DNA of 50,074 nucleotides from CAYLUN01 sp964386865. GTDB taxonomy: Bacteria > Verrucomicrobiota > Kiritimatiellia > RFP12 > UBA1067. The notes beneath the pieces are model-generated. The model was not told the origin of the DNA and made no database searches. It worked only from the letters and a program-made list of their open reading frames with translations. The first letter of the stretch is position 1; the number at the start of each line of letters is the position of its first letter. Of the stretch, positions 25,245 through 34,661 are shown in pieces. The DNA lies in assembly GCA_964386865.1 (NCBI GenBank), contig CAYLUN010000037.1, positions 1 through 50,074 on the forward strand, given 5' to 3'. A program made the translations under genes and the position numbers.

Positions 25245-25286
25245 CCCCTAAGTACAATACGACGGATGGGTCAATCCCCGTTCATA

Positions 25287-25628
25287 TTAGAAGTCGCCTT
25301 TCGGCGGAATGACATGGGTCTCGTCTCCCGAGGGACACTCGGGCGGATCCAGTATCGTGTAGGTCTGCTTGGTGCTGGGGCAGAGGGGCATTTTCTTCAG
25401 GTGACTGGTGGCCCCAACGATATCCGCCGCTTGGGGAGCGGCCACGCCAGCCATCTTGGCCAACATCACGGCGCCCTCGATCTTCTTCATGTTCGTGATG
25501 CAAGCGCTTTTGCGTGCAGCCTTCGTATACTTGACGAAGTACGGCGTGGCAATCATGATCAAGATGCTGATAATGCCGACCAGAATCATGAGTTCGACGA
25601 TCGTGAAACCTAGCCGTTTTCTAATCAT
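25287..25628 (-). CDS. Type IV pilin / pseudopilin paralogue
   Basis: A 113-residue prepilin: leader MIRKRLG, then FTIVELMILVGIISILIMIATPYF with Glu5. The globular part (KSACITNMKKIEGAVMLAKMAG, then PLCPSTKQTYTILDPPECPSG) follows the same pattern as the pilin at 25825-26154, including the CP and DPPxCP cysteine pair, which probably forms a C-terminal disulfide loop. The start has GAGGAG upstream. It lies downstream of a terminator, so it is expressed separately from its paralogue. Confidence 0.88.
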   Translation of the reverse strand: MIRKRLGFTIVELMILVGIISILIMIATPYFVKYTKAARKSACITNMKKIEGAVMLAKMAGVAAPQAADIVGATSHLKKMPLCPSTKQTYTILDPPECPSGDETHVIPPKGDF

Positions 25629-25686
25629 ACGCACTCTCCTCGCTAACACAACAACCACTTAGCCCAAATCTCAGGTTTAAAGTATA

Positions 25687-25702
25687 CGCAGAAACGCTGC
25701 CG
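25687..25702 (-). promoter_or_regulatory. Weak sigma-54-type site upstream of the second pilin
   Basis: Minus-strand CGGCAGCGTTTCTGCG has GGCA-N7-TGC with correct spacing but matches only 7 of 12 consensus positions. The leader would be about 48 nt. Confidence 0.3.
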
Positions 25703-25761
25703 CGGGCAATGCGACTTAGGTCTACGTGTTGACCAGATGGTAGAAGGTGTCATCTGGCAGT

Positions 25762-25791
25762 AAAAAAGGGACGCCCTTTGCAAGGCGTCCC
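25762..25791 (-). terminator. Rho-independent terminator after the main pilin
   Basis: On the minus strand GGGACGCC, an 8-base loop and GGCGTCCC are followed by six T. It lies 34 bases past the pilin stop at 25825. Confidence 0.92.
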
Positions 25792-25824
25792 CGTTTAATC
25801 GTACTCAGATCGTCAAGCTTACCC

Positions 25825-26154
25825 TTACGGCAGCTCGTGGTCAGTTTCCGACGTCGGGCAGACGGGCGGATCGGTTGTCACAACGTAGGCCGTCTTGGTG
25901 GTGGGGCACTTCGGCATCACCTTGATATAGGCCTCATCGCCTACAATGTCCGCCTCGACGGGTGTCGCTTTGCCGGCCAACTTGGCCTGCTCCTGCGCGC
26001 CCTGAATCTGCTTCAGGTTGGCGATACAGGCGTTCTTCTGGGACTCGGTGCGGGACTTGAGGAAGTTCGGGATGGCGATAGCGGCCAAGATGCCGATAAT
26101 CGCGACCACGATCATAATCTCAACCAGTGTGAAACCTTTGCGGTTGATTCTCAT
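25825..26154 (-). CDS. pilA: Type IV major pilin-like protein
   Basis: A 109-residue prepilin. Leader MRINRKG, then the textbook FTLVEIMIVVAIIGILAAIAIPNF with Glu5, and a small globular domain (NACIANLKQIQGAQEQAKLAGKATPVEADIVG, then CPTTKTAYVVTTDPPVCP) typical of short PVC pilins. A strong sigma-54-type promoter lies upstream, a strong terminator follows, and an AAGGA ribosome site precedes the start. This points to a highly expressed monocistronic gene, hence the main pilin rather than a minor one. The neighbouring pilR-like gene fits the PilR-RpoN-pilA circuit known from Pseudomonas, Myxococcus and Geobacter. Confidence 0.9.
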   Translation of the reverse strand: MRINRKGFTLVEIMIVVAIIGILAAIAIPNFLKSRTESQKNACIANLKQIQGAQEQAKLAGKATPVEADIVGDEAYIKVMPKCPTTKTAYVVTTDPPVCPTSETDHELP

Positions 26155-26235
26155 GGAGTCATTCCTTTACTGTGATGCTTACTGTTGGAGTTACGCAACC
26201 GGCTCTTCGTCGGTTCGCTTGACAGTTTGTAATAT

Positions 26236-26251
26236 AGCAGACGCCATGCCA
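26236..26251 (-). promoter_or_regulatory. Sigma-54-type promoter of the main pilin
   Basis: Minus-strand TGGCATGGCGTCTGCT matches the -24/-12 consensus at 10 of 12 defined positions. The predicted +1 is near 26225, giving a leader of about 71 nt. Confidence 0.68.
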
Positions 26252-26303
26252 AAAGGCTAGGATCAAAAAATAAGCCTTTAGTCGTATATAATGAGTGCGG
26301 GAG

Positions 26304-26380
26304 TGTCAAAAATGAGTCAAAAGCTCACAAGGAGCACCAACTTTGCCCGATAAGCCCTGTCCGGTTTCTCAAAAGTGACA
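26304..26380. promoter_or_regulatory. Possible activator (PilR-type) binding region upstream of pilA
   Basis: TGTC occurs at 26304-26307 and 26358-26361 and its inverse (TGACA) at 26376-26380, with a TGTCAAAAA/TGAGTCAAAA near-repeat. The sites are 55-130 bases from the -24 element. TGTC-containing sites are described for PilR in other bacteria; the assignment here is inference. Confidence 0.35.
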
Positions 26381-26411
26381 ATTTTTTTTGCAGATTCGAC
26401 AAACCGGCGGC

Positions 26412-27800
<1,389 letters not shown>

Positions 27801-27842
27801 AGGCCTAGGCTCCCCAACGTGACACACTCAGTAAACACACAC

Positions 27843-27871
27843 ATTATAGGGCTACAGGTCGGAAAAGACAA
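27843..27871 (-). promoter_or_regulatory. Sigma-70-type promoter of the pilR-like gene
   Basis: TTGTCT (-35), 17 bases and TATAAT (-10) on the minus strand. The predicted leader is about 36 nt. The -35 lies inside the loop of the hairpin at 27856-27880. Confidence 0.5.
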
Positions 27872-27880
27872 CTCCGACCT
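27856..27880 (-). repeat. Hairpin after pilC
   Basis: AGGTCGGA and TCCGACCT form a perfect 8-bp stem with a 9-base loop, 10 bases after the pilC stop. No T-tract follows, so it is at most a weak terminator between pilC and the pilR-like gene. Confidence 0.55.
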
Positions 27881-27889
27881 TCAGCCGCC

Positions 27890-28981
27890 TCAGCCTCCGC
27901 CCACCACGGTTCCGATCTTGAAGATGGGGAGGAACATGGCGATGACGATGCCGCCGATGACCACGCCGAGGAAGACCATCAGGAACGGCTCCATGAGCGA
28001 GGTCAGGGTGGCGAGGGTCACCTCGACTTCGTCGTCGTAGGTTTCCGCCACGCTCTCCAGCATCTCGTCGATCCGGCCGCTCTTCTCGCCGGCCGCGATC
28101 ATGCGGATCATGAGCAGGGGCAGGCAGGGCTTGCCCTCCAAAGACGCGCTCAGGGTGTTGCCCTGCTCGACGCCGGCGCGGGAGGAGAGGATCGCCGCCT
28201 CGATGACTTTGTTGCCCATCGACTTCGCGACCACCTGCATGGCGTCGAGGATCGGCACGCCGCTGGTGAGCATCTGGGCGAACAGGCGGCAGAACCGCGC
28301 GACCGCCACCTTCTGCATCAGGGGGCCGAAGATCGGGAGCTTCAGCACGAACTGGTCGAACTTGAAGCGCCCGGTGGGGGTTGCCAGCCATTTGCGCACG
28401 GCGAAAATCGTAATGCCGATTGAACCGAGCACGACCATCCAGTGGCCGCGGATAAAGTCGCTGGTGCTGACCAACATCTGGGTGGGGCCGGGCAGGTTGG
28501 CCCCGAAGCCCTCGAACATCTCCTTGAAGACCGGCACCACGAAGGTGATCAGGCCGGAGGCGATGATGAGCGCGAGGGTCAGGACCACGATCGGATACGT
28601 CAGGGCTGACTTGACCTTGCGCAGCAGGCGGGCCGAGGCGTCCATCATGATGGCGAGCCGCTTGAGAACGACCGCGAACTGGCCGCTCTTTTCGCCGGCG
28701 GTAACCATGTTCACGTACATGTCGTCGAAAATCCGGGGGAACTGGCGCAGCCCGTCGGAAAAGGGCACGCCGCTCTCGACGCTTTCGCGCAGGGTCTTGA
28801 GGACGATGCGGAAGCCGGGGTGCGAGGCCTGCTCCTCCAGCGTGGAAATCGACGACAGAATCGACATGCCGGCGTTCAGCATGCTGGCCGTCTGCCGCGT
28901 GAACGGGATGATCTCGCGCTTCTTGATCTGTCCGACGCCGCTCACGCGCACGTGCACGGGGCGGAATTTGGGGTCTGCCAT
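27890..28981 (-). CDS. pilC: PilC/GspF inner-membrane platform protein
   Basis: A 363-residue polytopic protein of the GspF/PilC family that anchors the assembly ATPase. Two T2SSF repeats are visible: residues about 25-150 (FTRQTASMLNAGMSILSSISTLEEQ, MVTAGEKSGQFAVVLKRLA) and about 230-350 (FCRLFAQMLTSGVPILDAMQVVAKS, MIAAGEKSGRIDEMLESVAETYDDEVE). Membrane segments lie at about 127-150, 182-198 and near the C-terminus (MEPFLMVFLGVVIGGIVIAMFLPIF). It lies 19 bases after pilB and is clearly co-transcribed. Confidence 0.94.
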   Translation of the reverse strand: MADPKFRPVHVRVSGVGQIKKREIIPFTRQTASMLNAGMSILSSISTLEEQASHPGFRIVLKTLRESVESGVPFSDGLRQFPRIFDDMYVNMVTAGEKSGQFAVVLKRLAIMMDASARLLRKVKSALTYPIVVLTLALIIASGLITFVVPVFKEMFEGFGANLPGPTQMLVSTSDFIRGHWMVVLGSIGITIFAVRKWLATPTGRFKFDQFVLKLPIFGPLMQKVAVARFCRLFAQMLTSGVPILDAMQVVAKSMGNKVIEAAILSSRAGVEQGNTLSASLEGKPCLPLLMIRMIAAGEKSGRIDEMLESVAETYDDEVEVTLATLTSLMEPFLMVFLGVVIGGIVIAMFLPIFKIGTVVGGG

Positions 28982-29000
28982 AGGGGTTCCTCCGGTAAGT

Positions 29001-30725
29001 TCAATCGCCGCCGGTCGTTTCGAGCGCCGCCGCGAGCGAGGTTATGCCGTTGATGACCTTCATCAGCCCCGCGTCTTTCAGCGTGACCATTCCCTCTTGG
29101 ACGGCCAGCTCGCGGATGGTGGACGAGGGGGCGTTCTTGACGATCGCGCCGCGGATGGAATCGGAGACGGGCAACACCTCCATGATGGCGCTGCGCCCTT
29201 TGTACCCAATGCCGTTGCATTTGGTGCAGCCGACGGGCTCGTACAGCGTCGCGCCGGAGAAGTGCGCCGGGTTGATGTGGTTCGCGACCAGAACCTCCGG
29301 GTTCGGCTCGCAGGGCCTCTTGCAGGTGGTGCAGAGCTTGCGGAACAGGCGCTGCGCCTGCGCAAGGATCAGCGAGGAGGCGAGCAGGAAGGGCGGCACG
29401 CCCATGTCGATCAGGCGGGCGATCACGCCGGAGGCGTCGTTCGTGTGCAAGGTGCTCAGGACGAGGTGGCCGGTGAGCGCGGCCTTGACCGCGATGTCGG
29501 CGGTCTCGCCGTCGCGGATTTCGCCCACGAGGACGATGTCCGGATCCTGGCGGAGCACGGAGCGCAGCACGGAGGCGAAAGTCAGCCCGATCTGCTGGTT
29601 CACGTGGACCTGGTTGACGCCCGACAACTGGTACTCGACGGGATCCTCGGCCGTCACGATATTGACGTCCGGCTGGTTGAGGTCCTGCAGGCAGGAGTAG
29701 AGCGTCGTGGTCTTGCCGGAGCCGGTCGGCCCGGTGACGAGGATGATGCCGTGGGGCTGCTCGATCGCGTACTTCATCGCCCTGAAGGCGAAGTCGTCCA
29801 GCCCGAGCGCCGCGAGGCTGGGGGCGAGGTTGGCTTTGTCCAGCGTACGCATCACGACCTTTTCGCCGTGAATCGTGGGCAGGATGCTGACGCGGATGTC
29901 CACCTCCCTCTTCATGGCCTTGACCTTGAAGCGGCCGTCCTGGGGCATGCGCCGCTCCGCGATGTCCAAGTCGGACATGATCTTGATGCGCGAGACGATG
30001 GCGTTGTGCAGGGAGCGCGGCGGGCTGGGCCGCTCGATCAGGGCGCCGTCGATGCGGTAGCGGAGCCGCGAGGTCTTCTCGAGCGCCTCGAAGTGGATGT
30101 CGCTGGCGTTCGTGCGGAGGGCCTCCACCAGCATCATGTTGACCATCCGGATGACCGGCGCCTCCTCCGCGCGCTCCAGCGTCTTATCGATGCTTTCGTC
30201 GCGAGACACGATTTCGGTCGAGAACTCGATGTCGGCGTCCGGCACCTTCATGATGTTCTCCATGGCCAGGCCCGAATTCTCGCTGTCGCGCTTGGTCTGG
30301 GTGCGGACAAGCGCGTCGACCACCTCCTTTTCGGCGGCGACCAGCGGGATGATTTCGAGCTTGGTGGCGCGGGTGATCTCCTCCAGTGCCAGCAGGTCGA
30401 AGGGGTCGCCGAGAACCACGGTCAGACGCTTGCCCAGCTTGATCAGGGGGACGGCCTTGAGGCGCGTCCACACCTGAAGGGGCATGAGGTCGGAAAGCTC
30501 GGTCGGCGGCTGGAATGACGGGGGGAGCGTGATCGGCGTGCAGTTGAAATAGGCCGCGATCGTCAGGGTCAGCGCCTCGGCCGGCACCGCCCGGCTTTGC
30601 ACCAGGTAGCGGTCCAGCGGCTGTTTGCCAGCCGCCTCCAGAGCCTGCTGCAACTGAACCTCGCTCAAGACGCCGCGCTGGAGCAGGGCGCTCTGAAAGT
30701 TCGGGTAATGGGTAGTTTGTGGCAT
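29001..30725 (-). CDS. pilB: PilB/GspE assembly ATPase
   Basis: A 574-residue ATPase that powers pilus polymerisation. An N-terminal GspE-N/MshEN region (about 10-150) is followed by the T2SSE core with Walker A GPTGSGKTTT, Asp box VTAEDPVEYQ, Walker B QDPDIVLVGEIRD and His box GHLVLSTLHTND. The zinc-binding tetra-cysteine motif is present (CTTCKRPC, then CTKCNGIGYKGR). The start at 30725 (MPQTTHYP) has AGAGGAAG upstream; the sequence further up belongs to the promoter. It heads a pilB-pilC operon with a sigma-54-type promoter. Confidence 0.94.
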   Translation of the reverse strand: MPQTTHYPNFQSALLQRGVLSEVQLQQALEAAGKQPLDRYLVQSRAVPAEALTLTIAAYFNCTPITLPPSFQPPTELSDLMPLQVWTRLKAVPLIKLGKRLTVVLGDPFDLLALEEITRATKLEIIPLVAAEKEVVDALVRTQTKRDSENSGLAMENIMKVPDADIEFSTEIVSRDESIDKTLERAEEAPVIRMVNMMLVEALRTNASDIHFEALEKTSRLRYRIDGALIERPSPPRSLHNAIVSRIKIMSDLDIAERRMPQDGRFKVKAMKREVDIRVSILPTIHGEKVVMRTLDKANLAPSLAALGLDDFAFRAMKYAIEQPHGIILVTGPTGSGKTTTLYSCLQDLNQPDVNIVTAEDPVEYQLSGVNQVHVNQQIGLTFASVLRSVLRQDPDIVLVGEIRDGETADIAVKAALTGHLVLSTLHTNDASGVIARLIDMGVPPFLLASSLILAQAQRLFRKLCTTCKRPCEPNPEVLVANHINPAHFSGATLYEPVGCTKCNGIGYKGRSAIMEVLPVSDSIRGAIVKNAPSSTIRELAVQEGMVTLKDAGLMKVINGITSLAAALETTGGD

Positions 30726-30756
30726 AACTTCCTCTTCCTCACGTATAATAATACAT

Positions 30757-30772
30757 AGCACGTAGAATGCCA
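30757..30772 (-). promoter_or_regulatory. Sigma-54-type promoter of pilB-pilC
   Basis: Minus-strand TGGCATTCTACGTGCT matches 9 of 12 defined positions with correct spacing. The predicted +1 near 30746 gives a leader of about 21 nt containing the ribosome site. Confidence 0.58.
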
Positions 30773-30798
30773 AGGCCAATGCGGGCGGTGTTGCGCGA

Positions 30799-30814
30799 CG
30801 GCATGGATTCTGCT
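30799..30814 (+). promoter_or_regulatory. Sigma-54-type promoter of the TPR gene
   Basis: Plus-strand CGGCATGGATTCTGCT matches 9 of 12 defined positions and is nearly the same as the pilA site. The predicted +1 near 30825 gives a leader of about 17 nt with AAGGAG at 30828. Confidence 0.58.
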
Positions 30815-30841
30815 TTAATACGTTTACAAGGAGTCGAACCT

Positions 30842-31699
30842 ATGGCCGAGAACGACCCGAAGATGGTTGAGGCGATCGCATTCTTCGAGCAAATGCTCCA
30901 GACCATGCCGCTGGACCGCACGAGCTTGGAGTTCTTGTCCGTCGCATACGAGCAGACCGGCCAGGAAGATAAAAGGCGGGACTGCCTGATCCGTCTGGCC
31001 GACTGCCTGCTGAACGAGCGGGACTTTGACAACGCCCAGATCATCGCGGCGAGGCTGAGCGCCTTTCGGGACGACCCGGCGGCGCGGGCGGTGGTCGAGC
31101 GCGTCGCGGAGATGATCCAGGGGCAGGTGTTCGCCTCGCCGTCGGTGCCAACCGCGACCAGCTGGCAGGATCACCCCGAGTTCGCCGCTTACTCGGCTGC
31201 GGCGGCCTTTCAGGATCCCGGCCTGGAGATCCACTCGCTCTCGCGTTCGGCGGCGGCCGCCGAGATGGATCTGGTCTGGCTCTGGAAGGAGAACGACTAC
31301 CTCCCCAAGGAGGTTTGCATGGACGTTCTGCATATCCTGACCGAGCGCACGGCCACCGACCATCCGGTTCTGATCTCCGCGCTCGCGCTCTTGGACGAGC
31401 AGCACCCCGAGCTGACGGAGCAGGTCATGGCGGCGATGCAGCGGGCCAGCGAGATTCCGCCGATCCCCCTCGAGCTGTTCGAGCTCAGCCCGGCGGCGAT
31501 GCAGGCGCTCTCGCCGAACTTCGTGCACGTGAAAGGCGCCTTGCCGTTCGCGGCGCTGGGAGACGAGGTGCTCGTCGCGCTGCTGAACCCCCTGAACCCC
31601 GCTCTGAGGGAGGAGATCGTCGCACGGGCGGGACGGCCCTGCCATTTCTTCCTCGCCCATCCGCGCGTGTGGCAGCAGGTCGCGCAGAACATCATCTGA
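30842..31699 (+). CDS. TPR-like protein with C-terminal GspE-N/MshEN-like domain
   Basis: A 285-residue soluble protein. The N-terminus (about 1-90) reads as two or three TPR-like helical pairs (MVEAIAFFEQMLQTMPLDRTSLEFLSVAYEQTG, DKRRDCLIRLADCLLNERDFDNA). The C-terminus (about 215-285: LPFAALGDEVLVALLNPLNPALREEIVARAG, then CHFFLAHPRVWQQV) resembles the N-terminal domain of PilB/GspE ATPases. A free copy of that domain could compete for, or regulate, the contact between PilB and its membrane partner; this is inference. The start at 30842 has AAGGAG upstream. It is divergent from pilB with its own sigma-54-type promoter and ends 10 bases from the hybrid kinase stop. Confidence 0.75.
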   Translation: MAENDPKMVEAIAFFEQMLQTMPLDRTSLEFLSVAYEQTGQEDKRRDCLIRLADCLLNERDFDNAQIIAARLSAFRDDPAARAVVERVAEMIQGQVFASPSVPTATSWQDHPEFAAYSAAAAFQDPGLEIHSLSRSAAAAEMDLVWLWKENDYLPKEVCMDVLHILTERTATDHPVLISALALLDEQHPELTEQVMAAMQRASEIPPIPLELFELSPAAMQALSPNFVHVKGALPFAALGDEVLVALLNPLNPALREEIVARAGRPCHFFLAHPRVWQQVAQNII

Positions 31700-31709
31700 G
31701 CGCGGGATC

Positions 31710-34433
31710 TCAGGTGGCGGCGCCCGCCGGAAGCGCGTGCGCCGCCGCCGTGAAGGGGGCGAGGATCGCCTGCAGCTCGCTCCGCGTATAGGGCTTGCTG
31801 AGAAACCCGTTGAAAGGCTCGCTCGAGAACATCTCGCGGATGCGGGTCTCCGTGTGGCCGGAGACGATAACGGTCGGAACGCCCGGCTTGCGCGTGCGCA
31901 GGGTCGCCAGCAGCCGCACATTGTCGAGGCTGCCGAGCTGCGCGTCCATCAGGATCAGGTTCACGAGGTCGGCGTGCTTGCGGAAAACGGCCAGCGCCTC
32001 GCGCTTGGTTGAGGCCGTGAAGGTGTCCGCCCCCAGCGAGCGCAGGAGGATGCTGGTGGTCTGCAGGATGGCGAGGTCGTCTTCGACGATCAGCACGCAC
32101 GGTCGCGGCAACGCAGGTTGCTGAGCCGCGCCCTGGACGGCTGGCTCCGGCCTTGGCGCGGCGGCCATCACTTCCGCGGCGACCGGCGCCTCCACCGGCG
32201 GGATCAGGATCGAGGTCTCTTTGGCCGCCGGCAGCCAGACGCGGAAGCTGGTGCCCTTCCCTGGCTCGGACTCGATGGCGATTCCGCCGTTGTGGGCGTC
32301 GACGATGCCGAACACGGTGGCCAAGCCCAGCCCGCGCCCGACCGCCTTGGTCGAGAAGAACGGCTCAAACAGGCGGCCGATCAGCTCGCGCGGGATGCCG
32401 GAGCCCGTGTCGTCGATCTGGAAAACCACGCCTGGGCCGGGGATGAGTTCGTGGGTGCTGAAGAAGGCCTCGGCGGCCGCCTCCGTCATCTCGAACAGAT
32501 ACGAGCTGATGCAGATGTGCCCGCGGGAGCCGTTGAGGGACTCCGACGCGTTCTTGAGAATGTTGATGATGACCTTCCAGAACTGGTGCGGGTCGGCGTC
32601 GACGTGCGGCAAGCCGGGCGTCAGCTTGAGTTCGAGCGCAACATTGGGAGCGATGACGCCGCCCATGAGCTTCTCGAGGTCGAGGATCAAGGTGTTTGGG
32701 TCGCCCCGCTTGAAGGCGATACGGGTGTGGCCCGCATAGGTCATCAGCTCGCGCGTCAGGGCCGCGCCTTTGCTCGTGGCCTCGCGGATCGTGCCGACGG
32801 CGATCTCCTCCTCGTCGTCCCGGCAGGTCGACACCCACGTGGTGTCCACCGTGTTGTGGATGATCGACAGGATGTTGTTGAAGTCATGGGCGATGCCCGC
32901 CGCCAGGTTGCCCAAGCTCTCCATCTTCTCGATCTTCGCCAGCCGGCTCTCCATCTGCTGGCGCGTCTCCCGCTCGCGCCACTCCTGCGTCACGTCGCGC
33001 AGGATGATCAGCGCAAAGAACCTGTCCATCCGGCTGATGCGCGTCTCGAAGTGGCGGTAGGAGCCGTCCAGCTCGCGGCAGGCGATCATGACCATCTGGA
33101 TGGTTTCGGTGCGGAACGTCTCCTCGATCGCCTTGCGCAGCGCGTCGCAATCGCTCTCCGGGAACAGCGGCGGCGCGATCGGCTGGCCGATGATCAGGCC
33201 GGGAACCGGGTGCGCGTAGTCGGGCTGCTTGTGGATGGCCACAAGGTGGCCGCTCGTGTCGAACACGCACAGCCCGTCCGGCATGCCGGCGATCAGCGCG
33301 CGCTGGCGCTGCTCGATCTGCTCGATCTGGTGCGACTTCTTCGAGAGGGTGTCCAGCAGGCCGTTCACGCTCTGCGCGACGAGGCCGAACTCGTCCCGCT
33401 CGGCCCACTGCAGGTACGAGCACTCGCTGTTCTGATGGTGCAGGCCGATGTCCCGGATCTGGCTGGCGAGGGAGGTCAGCGGGTTGAGCACCATCCGCGT
33501 CTGAAGCCAAAAGATGGGCAGGATGAACACGATGCCGACCGTCGCGACAAAGGCGGTGAGCCAGCCCAGCGCGACGCTCGCGAGCGAGGTGAACGTCCGC
33601 GGCAGGCGCACGGAAATCGTGGTGACCTCGCGCCCGAGGATGTCGCGGATCGGAAGGACCGCCTCGAAGGCGTTATCGCCGATGTGCCAGTTGCCCCCCG
33701 AGTAGAAGCTGAAGATGTCCTGCGCGATCGGCGCCGCGCCCGCGCTCGTGAAGGATTTCGAATAGCGCACCTTGCCGTGCTCGACGTGGTGCTCCGCCAC
33801 CGCGATCTGCATGCCGTCCGTGGCGTCGTTGATGCGGGAGAGGAGGGGGCTGTTATAGAATAGCGAGCCGGCAACCAGAAAGCCCGTGACGCGCCCGCCC
33901 GAGCCCCTGACCGGGGTGATCGCAATGATGATCGGCTTGCCTTCGAACGCGATCAGGCCCGCCGTTGTGCGGCCCTCCGTCAGCGGCGTGACCAGAGGCG
34001 AGGGGGTCGTGAAATAGGCGGACAGCTGGCTCGGGTCGACGGGCGTGAGCGGCTGGCCCGGCGCGAGGTAGCACCCGCTCCGGAACGAGCCGTCCGGGGC
34101 AAGATCGCACGCCAGATGGATGGGGGTTCGGCCGGCAAAGGGTTCAAGGAGCTTCTGGAGGCGCTCGGCCGACAGCGAGCCCCCCTCCAAGGTGAACGCG
34201 TCCGCCGCCTGCACGGCCGCCTGCTGAAGGCGCTGAAGCTCGCCATAGATGATCGTCCGGATGTCGCTGCCGATCACCTGAATTTCCTTCTCGGCCTGCC
34301 GGATCATGTGCACGAGGATGTACCGTCCGCCGAGGTAGAAAACCATCAGCAGCACCAGCAAAATAGCCGCCGTAACCAGCCCGAATTTAGTTCGGATGCT
34401 GCGAGCCGCGGCAAATGGTTGGTTATTGCTCAT
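31710..34433 (-). CDS. Hybrid sensor histidine kinase with extracytoplasmic sensor and receiver domain
   Basis: A 907-residue membrane kinase. Membrane segments lie near 17-36 (LVTAAILLVLLMVFYLGGRYI) and near 290-312, with a Cache-like periplasmic sensor between them. HAMP (about 312-375) and PAS (about 380-510) follow. The DHp box is AAGIAHDFNNILSIIHNT and the catalytic domain shows DDTGSGIPRELIGRLFEPFFSTK and GRGLGLATVFGIVDAHNGG. An Ala/Pro linker leads to a C-terminal receiver (VLIVEDDLAILQTT; phospho-acceptor Asp in LILMDAQLG; Lys in FLSKPY). It may feed the pilR-like regulator or the kinase-less DHp proteins, but no partner is encoded next to it. A weak TTGCCT-N18-TATACT promoter lies at 34487-34458 on the minus strand. 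Confidence 0.88.
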   Translation of the reverse strand: MSNNQPFAAARSIRTKFGLVTAAILLVLLMVFYLGGRYILVHMIRQAEKEIQVIGSDIRTIIYGELQRLQQAAVQAADAFTLEGGSLSAERLQKLLEPFAGRTPIHLACDLAPDGSFRSGCYLAPGQPLTPVDPSQLSAYFTTPSPLVTPLTEGRTTAGLIAFEGKPIIIAITPVRGSGGRVTGFLVAGSLFYNSPLLSRINDATDGMQIAVAEHHVEHGKVRYSKSFTSAGAAPIAQDIFSFYSGGNWHIGDNAFEAVLPIRDILGREVTTISVRLPRTFTSLASVALGWLTAFVATVGIVFILPIFWLQTRMVLNPLTSLASQIRDIGLHHQNSECSYLQWAERDEFGLVAQSVNGLLDTLSKKSHQIEQIEQRQRALIAGMPDGLCVFDTSGHLVAIHKQPDYAHPVPGLIIGQPIAPPLFPESDCDALRKAIEETFRTETIQMVMIACRELDGSYRHFETRISRMDRFFALIILRDVTQEWRERETRQQMESRLAKIEKMESLGNLAAGIAHDFNNILSIIHNTVDTTWVSTCRDDEEEIAVGTIREATSKGAALTRELMTYAGHTRIAFKRGDPNTLILDLEKLMGGVIAPNVALELKLTPGLPHVDADPHQFWKVIINILKNASESLNGSRGHICISSYLFEMTEAAAEAFFSTHELIPGPGVVFQIDDTGSGIPRELIGRLFEPFFSTKAVGRGLGLATVFGIVDAHNGGIAIESEPGKGTSFRVWLPAAKETSILIPPVEAPVAAEVMAAAPRPEPAVQGAAQQPALPRPCVLIVEDDLAILQTTSILLRSLGADTFTASTKREALAVFRKHADLVNLILMDAQLGSLDNVRLLATLRTRKPGVPTVIVSGHTETRIREMFSSEPFNGFLSKPYTRSELQAILAPFTAAAHALPAGAAT

Positions 34434-34661
34434 GAAGGAACCACATCAGGTTTGAGAAGTATATCAGCAACAAAGCCGACAAGGCAAGGACTTCCCCCGC
34501 TTCCGCGGGGTCGCCATGCGTGTGGCCCAGGTGTTTTCCCCGTGGGCGCGCGCCGAACCCCGCTTGCGCGACCCGAGGCGGCGGTGGTATCATCCCGGCC
34601 ATGAATGGGTTCGGCGGCGCGGCCCGCCTGGCCCCTCTGAAACACAGAGAAGGAGGTTGGG

